Positions 17,141 to 26,542 of a DNA stretch of 64,000 nucleotides are shown one piece after another (position 1 is the stretch's first letter; each line of letters begins with the position of its first letter). The stretch comes from Psychrobacter sp. NG25 (GTDB lineage: Bacteria > Pseudomonadota > Gammaproteobacteria > Pseudomonadales > Moraxellaceae): positions 1 to 64,000 of the forward strand of contig NZ_JADGMV010000002.1 in the NCBI RefSeq assembly GCF_015234355.1, read 5' to 3'. Both the position numbers and the translations under genes were made by a program. Under the pieces are notes generated by a model, which ran no database searches, had not been told where the DNA came from, and was given only the letters and a program-made list of their open reading frames with translations.

Positions 17141-19939
17141 CTAACCAGTATTGCGTAAGCCCGCTGCCAGTGCATTAATACTACGGATTAATGGGTCTTC
17201 AACTTGCAGATTATTCAGCTCGCTGCTGGCTATATTATCTGTGCTATCTGAGCCATCTGCTTGTCTAGCACGCTTTAACAGCTCGATTTGAATATAGTTA
17301 ATCGGGTCTAGATAAGCGTCGCGCCATTGCAGGGATGAAGCAAGGTTTTGCTGATTGGATAATAAAGAGTATTGCTCAAGCAGAGAGTTCAATCCTGAAT
17401 TGGTCAGCGTGTGTTCATCGGTGACCGCTGTCATGATTTTTTCGCGTAACGGCTCATCATCACATAGTTGGCTATAAGCCTCGGCAATATTCATATTGGC
17501 TTTGGTAAATGCCATTTCGATATTACTGATAAACACGCTAAAAAACGGCCAGTGCTTATTCATCTCTTTCATCAATGCTTCGTCTTTTTTGACGCTATCT
17601 AGCGCACTACCGACGCCATACCAAGCAGGTAGGGTAAAGCGTGCCAATGACCAGCCAAACACCCAAGGAATCGCTCGCAAGGTGGTCTTACTTGGTAGGC
17701 CTTTTTTACGATGGGCTGGACGTGAGCCAATATTCAATAAAGAGATTTCTTGTACAGGGGTGACCTCGGAGTAGAATTTATAAAACCCTTCGGTATGATC
17801 GGTCAGCTCGCGATAGCGTTGTTCACCCGCATCTGCTAAGCGTGCAAACAGCGCTTCATAATTTGGTAACTCAGTAGGTTGCACCACAAACCTTGAAGAG
17901 CAGGCTTTGAGTGTGCCCGTGATACCCATGGTGAGCTCAAATACAGCGGTATCAGTATTGGCATACTTAGCATATAGCACTTCGCCTTGTTCAGTCACTT
18001 TAATCTGACCATGTAGCGTGCCAGCGGGCTGTGCGGCGATGGCATTATGCGTTGATCCACCACCACGGCTCACAGATCCGCCGCGACCATGGAACAGTCG
18101 TGTTTTGATGCCATATTGCTCAGCGATATGGTTGATGGTTTGCTGTGCACTATAAAGCTGCCACGCCGAGGTAATGATGCCGCCATCTTTCGATGAATCT
18201 GAATAACCCAGCATGATCTCTTGCGTATTATCCGTATTCTGTAGCAGTCCACGATACAATGGGTTGTCTAACACGGCAGGCAAGATTTTATCGATGTTTT
18301 TAAGATCTTCGATGGTCTCAAACAATGGTGCGACAGGTAGGTCAGCAGACAATTGACCATCAGCATCAATCGTACATAAACCTGCAAACCGCATCAATAG
18401 CAACACTTCTAGTAGCTGACTGGCATTATTAGTCATGGAAATGACGTAACTGCCAAAGGTGTCTTGGCCAACCAGTTTGCGTAGGGTGGCGACTGAGTTC
18501 ATCAGTGCCAATTGCTCGCGTGTTTTGTCTGCTAGGTTGTCAGTATAGATGAGCGGTGTGCCTGGTTTTTTCAGCAAGCGTGTCAACCAGTCACGGCGTT
18601 CTAGCTCACTGAGCGCTTGATAGTCTGGGAGGTTAGAGGCACTGGCAAAAATATCGGCAATGACTTCGCTATGGTATGACGACTCCTGACGGATATCGAG
18701 CGCTGCCAAATGAAAGCCACAGGTCTTGACCAGACGAATGACATCGAGCAATAAACCATCTGCATGTGCTGTGTCATGAGTATTCACGCTATGACGGATA
18801 ATGCGTAAGTCTTCTAGTAACGCTTCTGGGTTGGCATACGCATCTCTTTCGGCCTCGATATCCGTACCTTTGCTTTGAATGCGGCGATTGGTGGCTTTGA
18901 CTTTAGTCAGAATGATAGAGAGCAGTCGACGATAAGGCTCATTGCTGTAATCATCGAGATTGTAGTCAAATACCCGCTGATCGAGTTCGTCATAGCTTTT
19001 GATTTTGGCATACACTTCAGGCTCGACCGTCACGATCGTATCACTGTGAATGAGCTGGCGGCGTAGTTTTTTGAGCAATACTTGGTAGTGACGTAACACC
19101 GTATCCGCATGCATCAATACAGCACGCTCTGTGGTTTCAAACGTCACAAAAGGATTGCCATCTCTGTCGCCACCGATCCAAGAGCCAAAGCTGATAAATG
19201 CGGGTAGCGGATAGTCTGTCAGCTCTGGGTAGATATCGATGATGGCTTTTTTAATATTGCGATACACTTTAGGAATGGCATTAAACAAACTGGCATTAAA
19301 GTAGTGCAGTCCATTATTGATCTCATCATAGACCAGTGGCTTACGGGTACGCACTTCATCAGATGACCATAATAAGTCAATCGTTTGTGCGGTTTGGTCT
19401 TTAGCTTGCTCGTAGGCGACGCTGTTTTTATCCAGATTGTTTAGCGCATCGCTGTGTGTGAATAGGCTTTGTAACATGTTCATCGTCGTGCGGCGACGAG
19501 CTTCGGTAGGATGGGCAGTGAATACGGGTATGAACTTTAGCTGATCAATCAGCTCTTGCATTTGGGCAGGTTCGATATTGCGCTCACGGCACTCAAGTAG
19601 CGTACGACGGAACGAGCCTTCCCAGCTATGTTCTGACTGCATGCGTTGGGCATGGCGTTGCTCACGTAAGTAGTTCTCTTCACTTAGATTGGCAAGGAAA
19701 AAATAGATAGAAAAGCTACGGATGACATTTTTTAAGGTTTGATTGTCTAAAGAGGCAATGAAGTCGATGAGCTGCTGCTTGTTTTCCTCGTTAGGCTCGC
19801 GGCGTTGTTGAATAAAACCTTTGCGTAGAGTTTCAATCGTGTGAATTGTTTTTTCGCCAGTTTGGCGAGAAATCGCATCACCTAAAAATGATCCTAATAA
19901 GCTGATGCGCTCACGTAATACGTTATTATCTATAGTCAT
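17141..19939 (-). CDS. ppc: phosphoenolpyruvate carboxylase
   Basis: Carboxylates phosphoenolpyruvate with bicarbonate to oxaloacetate, refilling the TCA cycle; cytoplasmic homotetramer. Family landmarks are all visible: VFTAHPTEARRRT (catalytic His), SFGSWIGGDRDGNPFVT, LDIRQES, the mobile loop YSDSSKDGG, FHGRGGSVSRGGG, and the C-terminal ending NTG. The frame opens at 19969, but AGAAGG six bases before the ATG at 19939 favours MTIDNNVLRERI as the start, giving 932 residues, slightly longer than E. coli Ppc. It stands alone, with its own terminator. Confidence 0.95.
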   Translation of the reverse strand: MTIDNNVLRERISLLGSFLGDAISRQTGEKTIHTIETLRKGFIQQRREPNEENKQQLIDFIASLDNQTLKNVIRSFSIYFFLANLSEENYLREQRHAQRMQSEHSWEGSFRRTLLECRERNIEPAQMQELIDQLKFIPVFTAHPTEARRRTTMNMLQSLFTHSDALNNLDKNSVAYEQAKDQTAQTIDLLWSSDEVRTRKPLVYDEINNGLHYFNASLFNAIPKVYRNIKKAIIDIYPELTDYPLPAFISFGSWIGGDRDGNPFVTFETTERAVLMHADTVLRHYQVLLKKLRRQLIHSDTIVTVEPEVYAKIKSYDELDQRVFDYNLDDYSNEPYRRLLSIILTKVKATNRRIQSKGTDIEAERDAYANPEALLEDLRIIRHSVNTHDTAHADGLLLDVIRLVKTCGFHLAALDIRQESSYHSEVIADIFASASNLPDYQALSELERRDWLTRLLKKPGTPLIYTDNLADKTREQLALMNSVATLRKLVGQDTFGSYVISMTNNASQLLEVLLLMRFAGLCTIDADGQLSADLPVAPLFETIEDLKNIDKILPAVLDNPLYRGLLQNTDNTQEIMLGYSDSSKDGGIITSAWQLYSAQQTINHIAEQYGIKTRLFHGRGGSVSRGGGSTHNAIAAQPAGTLHGQIKVTEQGEVLYAKYANTDTAVFELTMGITGTLKACSSRFVVQPTELPNYEALFARLADAGEQRYRELTDHTEGFYKFYSEVTPVQEISLLNIGSRPAHRKKGLPSKTTLRAIPWVFGWSLARFTLPAWYGVGSALDSVKKDEALMKEMNKHWPFFSVFISNIEMAFTKANMNIAEAYSQLCDDEPLREKIMTAVTDEHTLTNSGLNSLLEQYSLLSNQQNLASSLQWRDAYLDPINYIQIELLKRARQADGSDSTDNIASSELNNLQVEDPLIRSINALAAGLRNTG

Positions 19940-20356
19940 CATTAACCTTCTCATTAAATGGGTTGGCAATATATGAAAATCATGATTTTAATATATTGTT
20001 ATTGACGGGTATTCATTGGCTGCTTTTATTATTTTGACTGTCCAAGCAATTTACCACATTAACCATAGCAAAACTAATGTGCTACTGGTATAAGTTTTTC
20101 TCGCGAAATGCATTTAGAATTTATCAAAGTTGTCAAATAACTCACATTAACTCTACGACAGTACTTCAAAATGAATTAACTGTCGTTTAATAAATTTGCT
20201 TTAAGATATGAAGTTGCGATCAAGGGTATTGCTCTTGAAGTAGCTGGCTAGTAGCCAATAATCTAGGGCGTATCATCATATAGATTGTGGGTCTTTATAT
20301 CAGAAAGATAGATGACACACCCTAGCGTAGTGCTTTCAGTCTTACCTTTTTCAATG
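19940..20356. other. intergenic stretch upstream of ppc
   Basis: About 415 bases without an ORF. It must hold the ppc promoter, which I could not define. Its right half contains the inverted repeat at 20263-20325. Nothing else was recognised. Confidence 0.5.
20263..20325. repeat. inverted repeat, CTAGGGCGT family
   Basis: CTAGGGCGTATCATC (20263-20277) is matched by GATGACACACCCTAG (20311-20325) with one mismatch, enclosing 33 bases. The ends are the same as at 174-219 and 61009-61073. It lies just past the symporter stop. The constant ends with variable interiors look like a small non-autonomous mobile element. Confidence 0.6.
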
Positions 20357-21373
20357 TTAACTATTTTTGATGGGTTTACCAAGATCTACGATGGCTTCCG
20401 CATCGATAGTAGTAGGGGACTTTGCTTGCTGACGTTTATCCCACCAAGCAAAGATATTTGCTAATACAGAGCCGGATACAGAATGCCAGATACAAGCAAC
20501 GGCAGCAGCGATGGCTGATTCTGCATTACCAGGGAAAAACTTGGTACTTAGACCTGTGGCTAAACCTGCATTTTGTACACCAACCTCAATAGATATGGTG
20601 CGTTTTTTGGCTTTATTCATACCAAAGAGTGCGCCTGAGTAGTAGCCCAATACATAGCCGATGATATTGTGTACGGCAATGGCTAAAATGACGACCAATC
20701 CTGATTGTAAAAACTGACTGCCAAATACGGCCGCAACGCCACCGACGATAGCGGCAAAAGCCAAGACAGCAACGCCTGGCATAATGGCACGTACATCATT
20801 AAACCAGTGCTTGTTGTGAAATAAAATATTTAGCATAGAACCAATAGCGACTGGTAACAACGTCACTAGAAGCATAAAGCGGAACATGCCCCAGCCATCC
20901 ATTTCGACTGATTGACCCACCAGATAGTTCAACCAAAGTGGCGTTACTAAAGGCGCAATGATGGTCGAGACAGTGGTCATACCTACTGAAAACGCCACAT
21001 CACCTTTAGCCAGATAACTCATGATGTTCGAAGACACACCACCTGGACAAGTGCCGACTAAGACCAAACCTAGTGTCAAGCCGGGTGAGAGATCAAAAAG
21101 GCGAGCCACGCCAATGGCCAATATTGGCATCACGGTATATTGAATGATAGAACCAATAAAAATATCTAGTGGGCGCTTGGCCAATACTTTGTAATCTTCT
21201 TTGCCTAACGTCATACCCATTGCTAGCATGATGACACCCAGCACAATGACTTGGGTATCGCCTGTCACCCAAGAAAAAGTCGCAGGCTCTATAAATGTCA
21301 CTGCCGCTGCCAAAATAATAACCAATGCTGTAAATCGACTCAATTGCTGACTTATCATCCCTAAAAACTGCAT
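20357..21373 (-). CDS. BASS-family (bile acid:Na+) symporter
   Basis: A 338-residue inner-membrane transporter with about ten helices. It carries the BASS hallmark blocks: LAMGMTLGKEDYK, the crossover GTCPGGVSSNIMSYLAKG and, late, SIEVGVQNAGLATGL. Bacterial members use Na+ to move organic anions such as 2-oxoacids, pantoate or bile acids; the substrate here is unknown. The start has a strong AGAAGGAG site. It is divergent from a MarR-type gene, a plausible regulator. Confidence 0.9.
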   Translation of the reverse strand: MQFLGMISQQLSRFTALVIILAAAVTFIEPATFSWVTGDTQVIVLGVIMLAMGMTLGKEDYKVLAKRPLDIFIGSIIQYTVMPILAIGVARLFDLSPGLTLGLVLVGTCPGGVSSNIMSYLAKGDVAFSVGMTTVSTIIAPLVTPLWLNYLVGQSVEMDGWGMFRFMLLVTLLPVAIGSMLNILFHNKHWFNDVRAIMPGVAVLAFAAIVGGVAAVFGSQFLQSGLVVILAIAVHNIIGYVLGYYSGALFGMNKAKKRTISIEVGVQNAGLATGLSTKFFPGNAESAIAAAVACIWHSVSGSVLANIFAWWDKRQQAKSPTTIDAEAIVDLGKPIKNS

Positions 21374-21755
21374 CTCTCACTCCTTCTAAGTCGAAAAATA
21401 CTAAAGTATAAGTTTAAAACCGTTGTATTTCCAATAGGTTTGGGGTGTTTTTAGCCAACAATAAGTTGCTATTATGACAACTTTAAATATTTTCCATTTT
21501 TGATACAGAGGGGACTATTTGATCAAAATTACGGATAGCTGACCATATCGTTACCTTTCTTTAACTTCCACAATTTTAGATGCCGTTATAATTGCTTATA
21601 ATTTAGTGTATGTAATCTAAATAACACTTCATTTATGAAGCATATGTATAAGGTGCTATGCAAATTAACGTTATTCTTTGCAGTAGAATTATTTCACAAT
21701 AGCATCGTATAGTTAGTATACTAACAATTAATATGCTAACTAAATAATATCTAAT
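21374..21755. promoter_or_regulatory. divergent promoter region, BASS symporter and marR
   Basis: A 382-base gap between divergent genes, with no ORF. It is AT-rich and ends in the MarR-type operator at 21710-21742. The promoter for the symporter should lie near 21400-21450, but no convincing -35/-10 pair was assigned. Confidence 0.45.
21710..21742. promoter_or_regulatory. palindromic MarR-type operator
   Basis: GTTAGTATACTAAC (21712-21725) is a perfect 14-bp palindrome. A second imperfect half follows (TTAATATGCTAAC), so TAGTTAG at 21710 and CTAACTA at 21736 bracket the whole. It lies 14 bases upstream of the MarR start codon and is the expected position for autoregulation. Confidence 0.6.
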
Positions 21756-22214
21756 ATGCCTAATCAACCTTATCAGTTTCACTTTTTTTTGCATTGTGGT
21801 CATCTCATCGAAGAGCGTCTGCGTACCAAACTGACCCCTTTAGAAATTATGCCGCGTCAAGCACGCGTGTTAGATGCGCTCGGAAGAATGGGGCAAGCAT
21901 CGCAAGTGCAGTTGGCTGACGAGTTTGGATTGTCTGCTGCAAGCATGAGCACGATGACAGCACGCTTATTGACAGCGGGTCTAATCGAAAGACGTGTCGA
22001 TGAGCATGAGCTGCGCAGTAACGTCCTCAAGCTCTCCAAGCACGGGAAAGGTTTATTAACGCAGATTTATGAAGTATGGCGCGAATTAGATCAAGAAATA
22101 TATGAGGCGATAGGGTCTGAAAACGCGACGCAACTTGCCAAAATTACTCATGAGCTACGCAATGCATTTGGCGGTTTTACACCAGGTGAGAATAGCTCGA
22201 ATTCAGAAAAATAA
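21756..22214 (+). CDS. MarR-family transcriptional regulator
   Basis: A 152-residue winged-helix regulator. The DNA-binding part reads MGQASQVQLADEFGLSAASMSTMTARLLTAGLIERR, followed by the wing with D-x-R-like residues (VDEHELRSNVLKLSKHGKGLL). MarR proteins usually repress nearby genes until a phenolic or similar ligand binds. No ribosome site precedes the ATG, so translation may start from a nearly leaderless message. A palindromic operator sits immediately upstream. Candidate targets are itself, the divergent symporter and the secreted-protein genes downstream. Confidence 0.88.
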   Translation: MPNQPYQFHFFLHCGHLIEERLRTKLTPLEIMPRQARVLDALGRMGQASQVQLADEFGLSAASMSTMTARLLTAGLIERRVDEHELRSNVLKLSKHGKGLLTQIYEVWRELDQEIYEAIGSENATQLAKITHELRNAFGGFTPGENSSNSEK

Positions 22215-22303
22215 GCGCCCACACAATTGAATTCAACACGCCCTAATATTTTTATAAGAGATTGTTCACCCATTCAGTCTAACCAGCTATCAGGAACCTT
22301 ACG

Positions 22304-22837
22304 ATGTCGACCTTTATTCAATCACCTGTTCGATCAAAAAGTATTATCAAACGCCTATCTTTACTGACGTTATTAACCACATCTTCTTACGCCTTTGCGC
22401 TCGATGTTAATTTTGTGGATAGCAAATGGGATGGTAAGACCGTTCCTGAAGGACAACAGTGCCAAAAATTTGATGGGGTCAATCCAGGCACACCCAAGCT
22501 GAGCGTGTCTGGTATTCCGGCAGGGTCAGACAGTGTGGTTTTGGTATATAGCGACCGCGATTCAAAAAAGATGAATAATGGCGGGCATGGCATTATGAAT
22601 TATACCTTGCCAAAAGGCTCAACTGTGGTTCAGTTGCCGATTGTGGCTGGACACAGTTATGAGATGCCAAAAGGGTTTGAGATAATTGCAGAGCATCGCG
22701 GTGCTGGCTGGGACAAAGAAGGGGCGTATATGCCGCCTTGTTCTGGTGGTAGTGGCCATGAATATTACGTCACGGTTCAAACGTATAAAGGCAATACGGT
22801 CACTGCTGAAACCGTATTAGAGCTAGGTAAGTTTTAA
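22304..22837 (+). CDS. secreted PEBP-like protein
   Basis: A 177-residue precursor with a signal peptide cleaved near residue 33 (YAFA-LDVN). The mature part resembles the phosphatidylethanolamine-binding (YbhB/RKIP) fold: SGIPAGSDSVVLVYSD, the HGIMNYTLPKG strand and a late HEYYVTVQTYKGN. It departs from the usual D-P-D-A-P/GHHY motifs, so the match is moderate. Two Cys residues (near 46 and 146) could form a disulphide. It has a good AGGAACC site and is followed by a YHYH-domain gene in the same direction. Function unknown. Confidence 0.6.
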   Translation: MSTFIQSPVRSKSIIKRLSLLTLLTTSSYAFALDVNFVDSKWDGKTVPEGQQCQKFDGVNPGTPKLSVSGIPAGSDSVVLVYSDRDSKKMNNGGHGIMNYTLPKGSTVVQLPIVAGHSYEMPKGFEIIAEHRGAGWDKEGAYMPPCSGGSGHEYYVTVQTYKGNTVTAETVLELGKF

Positions 22838-22901
22838 TCGGTAACGTGGTATTCGCTATAAAAAAAATTAATCAATTATTTATATAAAGAGGACACTATT
22901 C

Positions 22902-23918
22902 ATGCAACTTTCTACTGCCAAATTTGGCTTAAGCTGCTTAGCGCTGACACTCGCATCAGGCGGACTGTTCGCTTGTAGTAGTGACATGTCGAACACTAGT
23001 GAAAGTACGTCTACCAGTGTATCTAGCAAAAATGCAGACAATGTAATGCCATCGGTACAACCGTCTTATTTTTTGAGTGATGGCTTGGTTGAGCCTATTA
23101 GTAAGGTGTCATGCTCATTGTCAGATGGTAGTACTGGTGAATGCTATAAAATCGTTACCGAAAACAAGCCGAGTGACGTTGGTATGGGGCCGTGGTGTCC
23201 GAGCAATATTGCAGATGATGCCTCAAAAGGTGGGATTTGGCTAGAAGGCGGCGAAGTCCATGATGTTGATGGCGAGTTCGTTAAAAACTTAGCAGAGTTC
23301 TATGGCGACAGTAATTGGAATATGTATAACAAAACCACTGGGAAGATTATAAAAACATCAACGCTTGAGGACTGTGTCGCTGCGGCCAACCCCAACGTCG
23401 GTGCAGAGTATCGTAACTATTGTGTGGAGTGCCTGCCAGAGTACGCCGCAGATTTGACCGATACTTTCTATATACCAGTGACGCCAAAAGCCTCAGAAAG
23501 TATCACTGAGTTCGGTGGCCCAGGCCCTCAGGCTAGAGGTCCATCGGTGCGCGGTATTGCTTTTAATGGTGTACGTTTTGATGCGCCAGCACCTGTCAGT
23601 AATATCTTAGGTGCTTATACGCTTGCGCCATTTGATGATGCTGGTGGGCATATCAACTCTCATGAAGGCTACCATTATCACGCTGCCACTGGTCTAACGA
23701 CTAAGGTTGAACAAGAAGACGGTCATGCACCAATGATAGGTTATGCACTTGATGGTTATGGCATATACGCTAATACTGATGCAGAGGGTAATGAATATAC
23801 CGATCTGGATGAAGCACGTGGTCATTATGATGATATGAGAGGGTATCACTATCACGTGGACAAAGCAGGAAATAACAACTTTATCAACGGACTGCGTGGT
23901 GTGTATGCTGAAGACTAG
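22902..23918 (+). CDS. YHYH-domain lipoprotein
   Basis: A 338-residue precursor with lipobox GLFAC (Cys25), so probably a lipid-anchored envelope protein. The signature YHYH occurs twice, at 257-260 and 315-318, within a C-terminal domain containing GIAFNGVRFDAP and ALDGYGIYANTD. Eight mature Cys residues, at 71, 81, 99, 158, 174 and 177 among others, suggest disulphides. YHYH proteins are widespread in marine bacteria; the His/Tyr and Asp pattern suggests metal or calcium binding, but no function is established. It overlaps or abuts the next gene. Confidence 0.78.
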   Translation: MQLSTAKFGLSCLALTLASGGLFACSSDMSNTSESTSTSVSSKNADNVMPSVQPSYFLSDGLVEPISKVSCSLSDGSTGECYKIVTENKPSDVGMGPWCPSNIADDASKGGIWLEGGEVHDVDGEFVKNLAEFYGDSNWNMYNKTTGKIIKTSTLEDCVAAANPNVGAEYRNYCVECLPEYAADLTDTFYIPVTPKASESITEFGGPGPQARGPSVRGIAFNGVRFDAPAPVSNILGAYTLAPFDDAGGHINSHEGYHYHAATGLTTKVEQEDGHAPMIGYALDGYGIYANTDAEGNEYTDLDEARGHYDDMRGYHYHVDKAGNNNFINGLRGVYAED

Positions 23919-24735
23919 TTTGTCATCAACGACGGTTGCGTGCTTAGCTACATTTGGACTGAGTATCGTGAGCGTCAATGCGACTGCCCACAACCCCAAT
24001 ACCTCGACTTTTATACTGTCGAAAGCGGCTGATGGCAAATATTTGGTGCGTCTAGATGGTGCTTTGACTGGAGTAGAGGCGCAAATTAACGAAACGTACT
24101 CGACCGACGCGTATAAAACGGCGGAGGAGTTTCAGCAGTTAGCCAATGAGCACTTTGTTAAGTCATTGACTTTATCTATCAATGACCAGCCCATTAAAGT
24201 AGTAAACCCAAATGTACAGCTGGGCCACGGTACACAGTTCTCTGCCGAGGCGCAGGGTACTGGCGATACGGTCGAATCTATTGATTTGACCAATACGTTC
24301 TTTAAAGACTTGCATGGCAACCGAATGACGGTCGTATTGCTGTCTGACCAATTTCCAAAGACGCAATATACGCTTAGTGATAGCAATGAGCATCATTTAA
24401 GTTTACAGTTGGTTGACGGTCAGTGGCAACAAAATAACAGCGATGCACTGCCTATGACAGCTGATGGTGCTCAACCGCATACTCATGATGGAAGTGGTCA
24501 AGAGGTGGTACATCATCATGACGAAGACGGCCATGACGTAGATAATCATTCGCATGAATCTGCTGATGATCTAGCACTAGATAGTGTTTTAAATGATGAT
24601 AAAATAAAATTAGCAAGCACGCCGACATTGGCTGCAGCAGACAAGAGCTTGTTTGGTTCTATCTATGTATTGGGTATTGGTGCTGTAATAGTATTGCTGA
24701 TAGGTGCAAGGTGGTTTTTTAAGAAAAAACAGTAG
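23905..24735 (+). CDS. His-rich secreted protein with C-terminal membrane anchor
   Basis: A 276-residue protein not recognised as a named family. It has a signal peptide (about 1-27, ending NATA-HN), a beta-type extracellular domain (about 28-185), a linker rich in His and Asp (HHHDEDGHDVDNHSHE, about 200-216), and a C-terminal membrane helix followed by FFKKKQ. This layout resembles periplasmic metal-handling proteins held in the inner membrane. The ATG at 23905 lies inside the end of the YHYH gene (14-base overlap), implying coupled translation. Metal binding is inferred only from composition. Confidence 0.7.
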   Translation: MLKTSLSSTTVACLATFGLSIVSVNATAHNPNTSTFILSKAADGKYLVRLDGALTGVEAQINETYSTDAYKTAEEFQQLANEHFVKSLTLSINDQPIKVVNPNVQLGHGTQFSAEAQGTGDTVESIDLTNTFFKDLHGNRMTVVLLSDQFPKTQYTLSDSNEHHLSLQLVDGQWQQNNSDALPMTADGAQPHTHDGSGQEVVHHHDEDGHDVDNHSHESADDLALDSVLNDDKIKLASTPTLAAADKSLFGSIYVLGIGAVIVLLIGARWFFKKKQ

Positions 24736-24824
24736 GAGCATGGCGCGTGGTGTCAATCTAGACATCACGCCCAGAGCTTTTTCCAAACAATATAAACAGG
24801 TCAGCATATTTCAAGGCTATTTAA

Positions 24825-26450
24825 TTGAACACTGTGTCTACGCATCTTTTGTCTACGACTCGTGCGCCATCGAAATCAACACGTCTTAGACATCTGGCTC
24901 TTGCATTATCCATATTTTATCTGCTCTATAACGTGACGACTTTGTATAGTGTTTCATTATATAAACTCTACCCATCGACAATTCATAATCTCGCCACGCC
25001 GTTCGATAGCGCAATACCTTTCATTCCAGCTATGATTGTTCCTTATAGCTGGTCGTTGATTTTATTTGTCGTCAGCTTTTTTTTAGTACGGACATCCACG
25101 CAATTATCCTTATTGAGCTATCGCGTAATCTTAGCGACCATCTTTGCCTGTTTGATCTTCTATTTTTATCCTGCTCGTTTTTCATTTAATCGGCTGATAC
25201 CCGATGATTGGACGCAGTTCGGCTATCAGTTTTTACAGTTGGTGGACAAGCCATTTAATCAATTGCCATCATTGCATGTCAGTTATGCCATATTGCTTGG
25301 CGTGTCATTATGGGATATTGCAGGGTCTGAAAAATCATGGGTTTCAGGGGCTTATCGGTTATTGCTTACTGGCATATGTACATTGATTGCTCTTTCCACG
25401 GTGTTGACGTATCAACATCATTTGCTAGACATGCTAGGTGGGGCAGTATTGGCCATTTTGGTGCTTATGCTCTCGAATCAAATCCGTAATGCACTGGTAA
25501 TCAAGTATTTGGCAGTGGGTAGTATCGGGTTTTTGTTAATAGCGATTGCAGGGTTTTGCTTTGCTAATATGAGTATGATAGCGTTTGAGTCTATAGAAAC
25601 CTTAGCTATTATTATCGCTCTATATTGGTTAATAAGCTTTACAACGTTGGCTTATGCCTATCAACAGGCCAAACCAATGCGGGATGCACGTTGGTTTCAA
25701 AAGTCCTATAATGGACGACTCACCTTATATACTTGGATGAAGTTTGCGCCGATCATTATCATTTATAACGGTATGTCGTTTTTGGGACAGTGGTATTTTA
25801 AAGTTTTCTCAAAAGGTCAAAGACATCTGCTCACACCATATTCGATTAATAACAGGGGCAAGGTTGTTGCTTCAGCTCGATTGATGCGGAATGATATAAG
25901 TAGTCATTTAACGTATTGGCTGTTTGGCTGCGATTCACTAGAGCGGTCGCGCTCATTAGAAAAACTGCCGCCCTCGGTTCACTATCAGATTATCGTCATT
26001 GATTTAGCCGCTGAGATATCTAGCCACGCTGATCATCTCGAAGCAGCTGCTAAAAATATGACGAGTACGCCTGTCCATTATTTATATCTACCTCTACTAG
26101 ACTTGCAGCCATTAAGTGATGTATTGCTCAAAGATTATATTGATCTATTTAAGCGAATTGACGCTTTGACGCAATCAGCTGAAACGCGAGCGATAACTGC
26201 TAATAATGACAGTCATATAGAGAATAGCCTCACCACGATTATCAATTTCCATTGCGTAATGGGGTTATCACGTAGCATCGGCGTGCAGGTTTTATATTTA
26301 TTATATTGTGGTACGCTAACTGTCCATAACTATCAATCGTGGCTTGAGAAGCATTATCCGCATGCGCACCTGAAAGATGATTATCTACCCCAGTCATTGG
26401 TAGAAACGATGGCTAATTATAAATCTGTCACCTATTCAACAGCGCCTTAA
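24825..26450 (+). CDS. PAP2 phosphatase fused to dual-specificity phosphatase (YnbD-like)
   Basis: A 541-residue inner-membrane protein joining two phosphatase types. The N-terminal half has six or more helices with PAP2 motifs PSLH (148-151) and HHLLD (198-202). The C-terminal half, from about 330, is a soluble dual-specificity phosphatase-like domain with the CX5R loop: HCVMGLSRS, Cys477 to Arg483. This architecture is known from E. coli YnbD. The start is TTG at 24825 with AAGG eight bases upstream. No synthase genes adjoin it. Likely acts on lipid or phosphoinositide-like phosphates; the substrate is unknown. Confidence 0.8.
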   Translation: MNTVSTHLLSTTRAPSKSTRLRHLALALSIFYLLYNVTTLYSVSLYKLYPSTIHNLATPFDSAIPFIPAMIVPYSWSLILFVVSFFLVRTSTQLSLLSYRVILATIFACLIFYFYPARFSFNRLIPDDWTQFGYQFLQLVDKPFNQLPSLHVSYAILLGVSLWDIAGSEKSWVSGAYRLLLTGICTLIALSTVLTYQHHLLDMLGGAVLAILVLMLSNQIRNALVIKYLAVGSIGFLLIAIAGFCFANMSMIAFESIETLAIIIALYWLISFTTLAYAYQQAKPMRDARWFQKSYNGRLTLYTWMKFAPIIIIYNGMSFLGQWYFKVFSKGQRHLLTPYSINNRGKVVASARLMRNDISSHLTYWLFGCDSLERSRSLEKLPPSVHYQIIVIDLAAEISSHADHLEAAAKNMTSTPVHYLYLPLLDLQPLSDVLLKDYIDLFKRIDALTQSAETRAITANNDSHIENSLTTIINFHCVMGLSRSIGVQVLYLLYCGTLTVHNYQSWLEKHYPHAHLKDDYLPQSLVETMANYKSVTYSTAP

Positions 26451-26542
26451 TAAATATCAATGTCAGTAGGTTTGCGTCTGCTAATTTTTCTTTGTTTGCT
26501 CTTTACCTATTATTTAATTCCTATTCAACTATGGAAATATCT

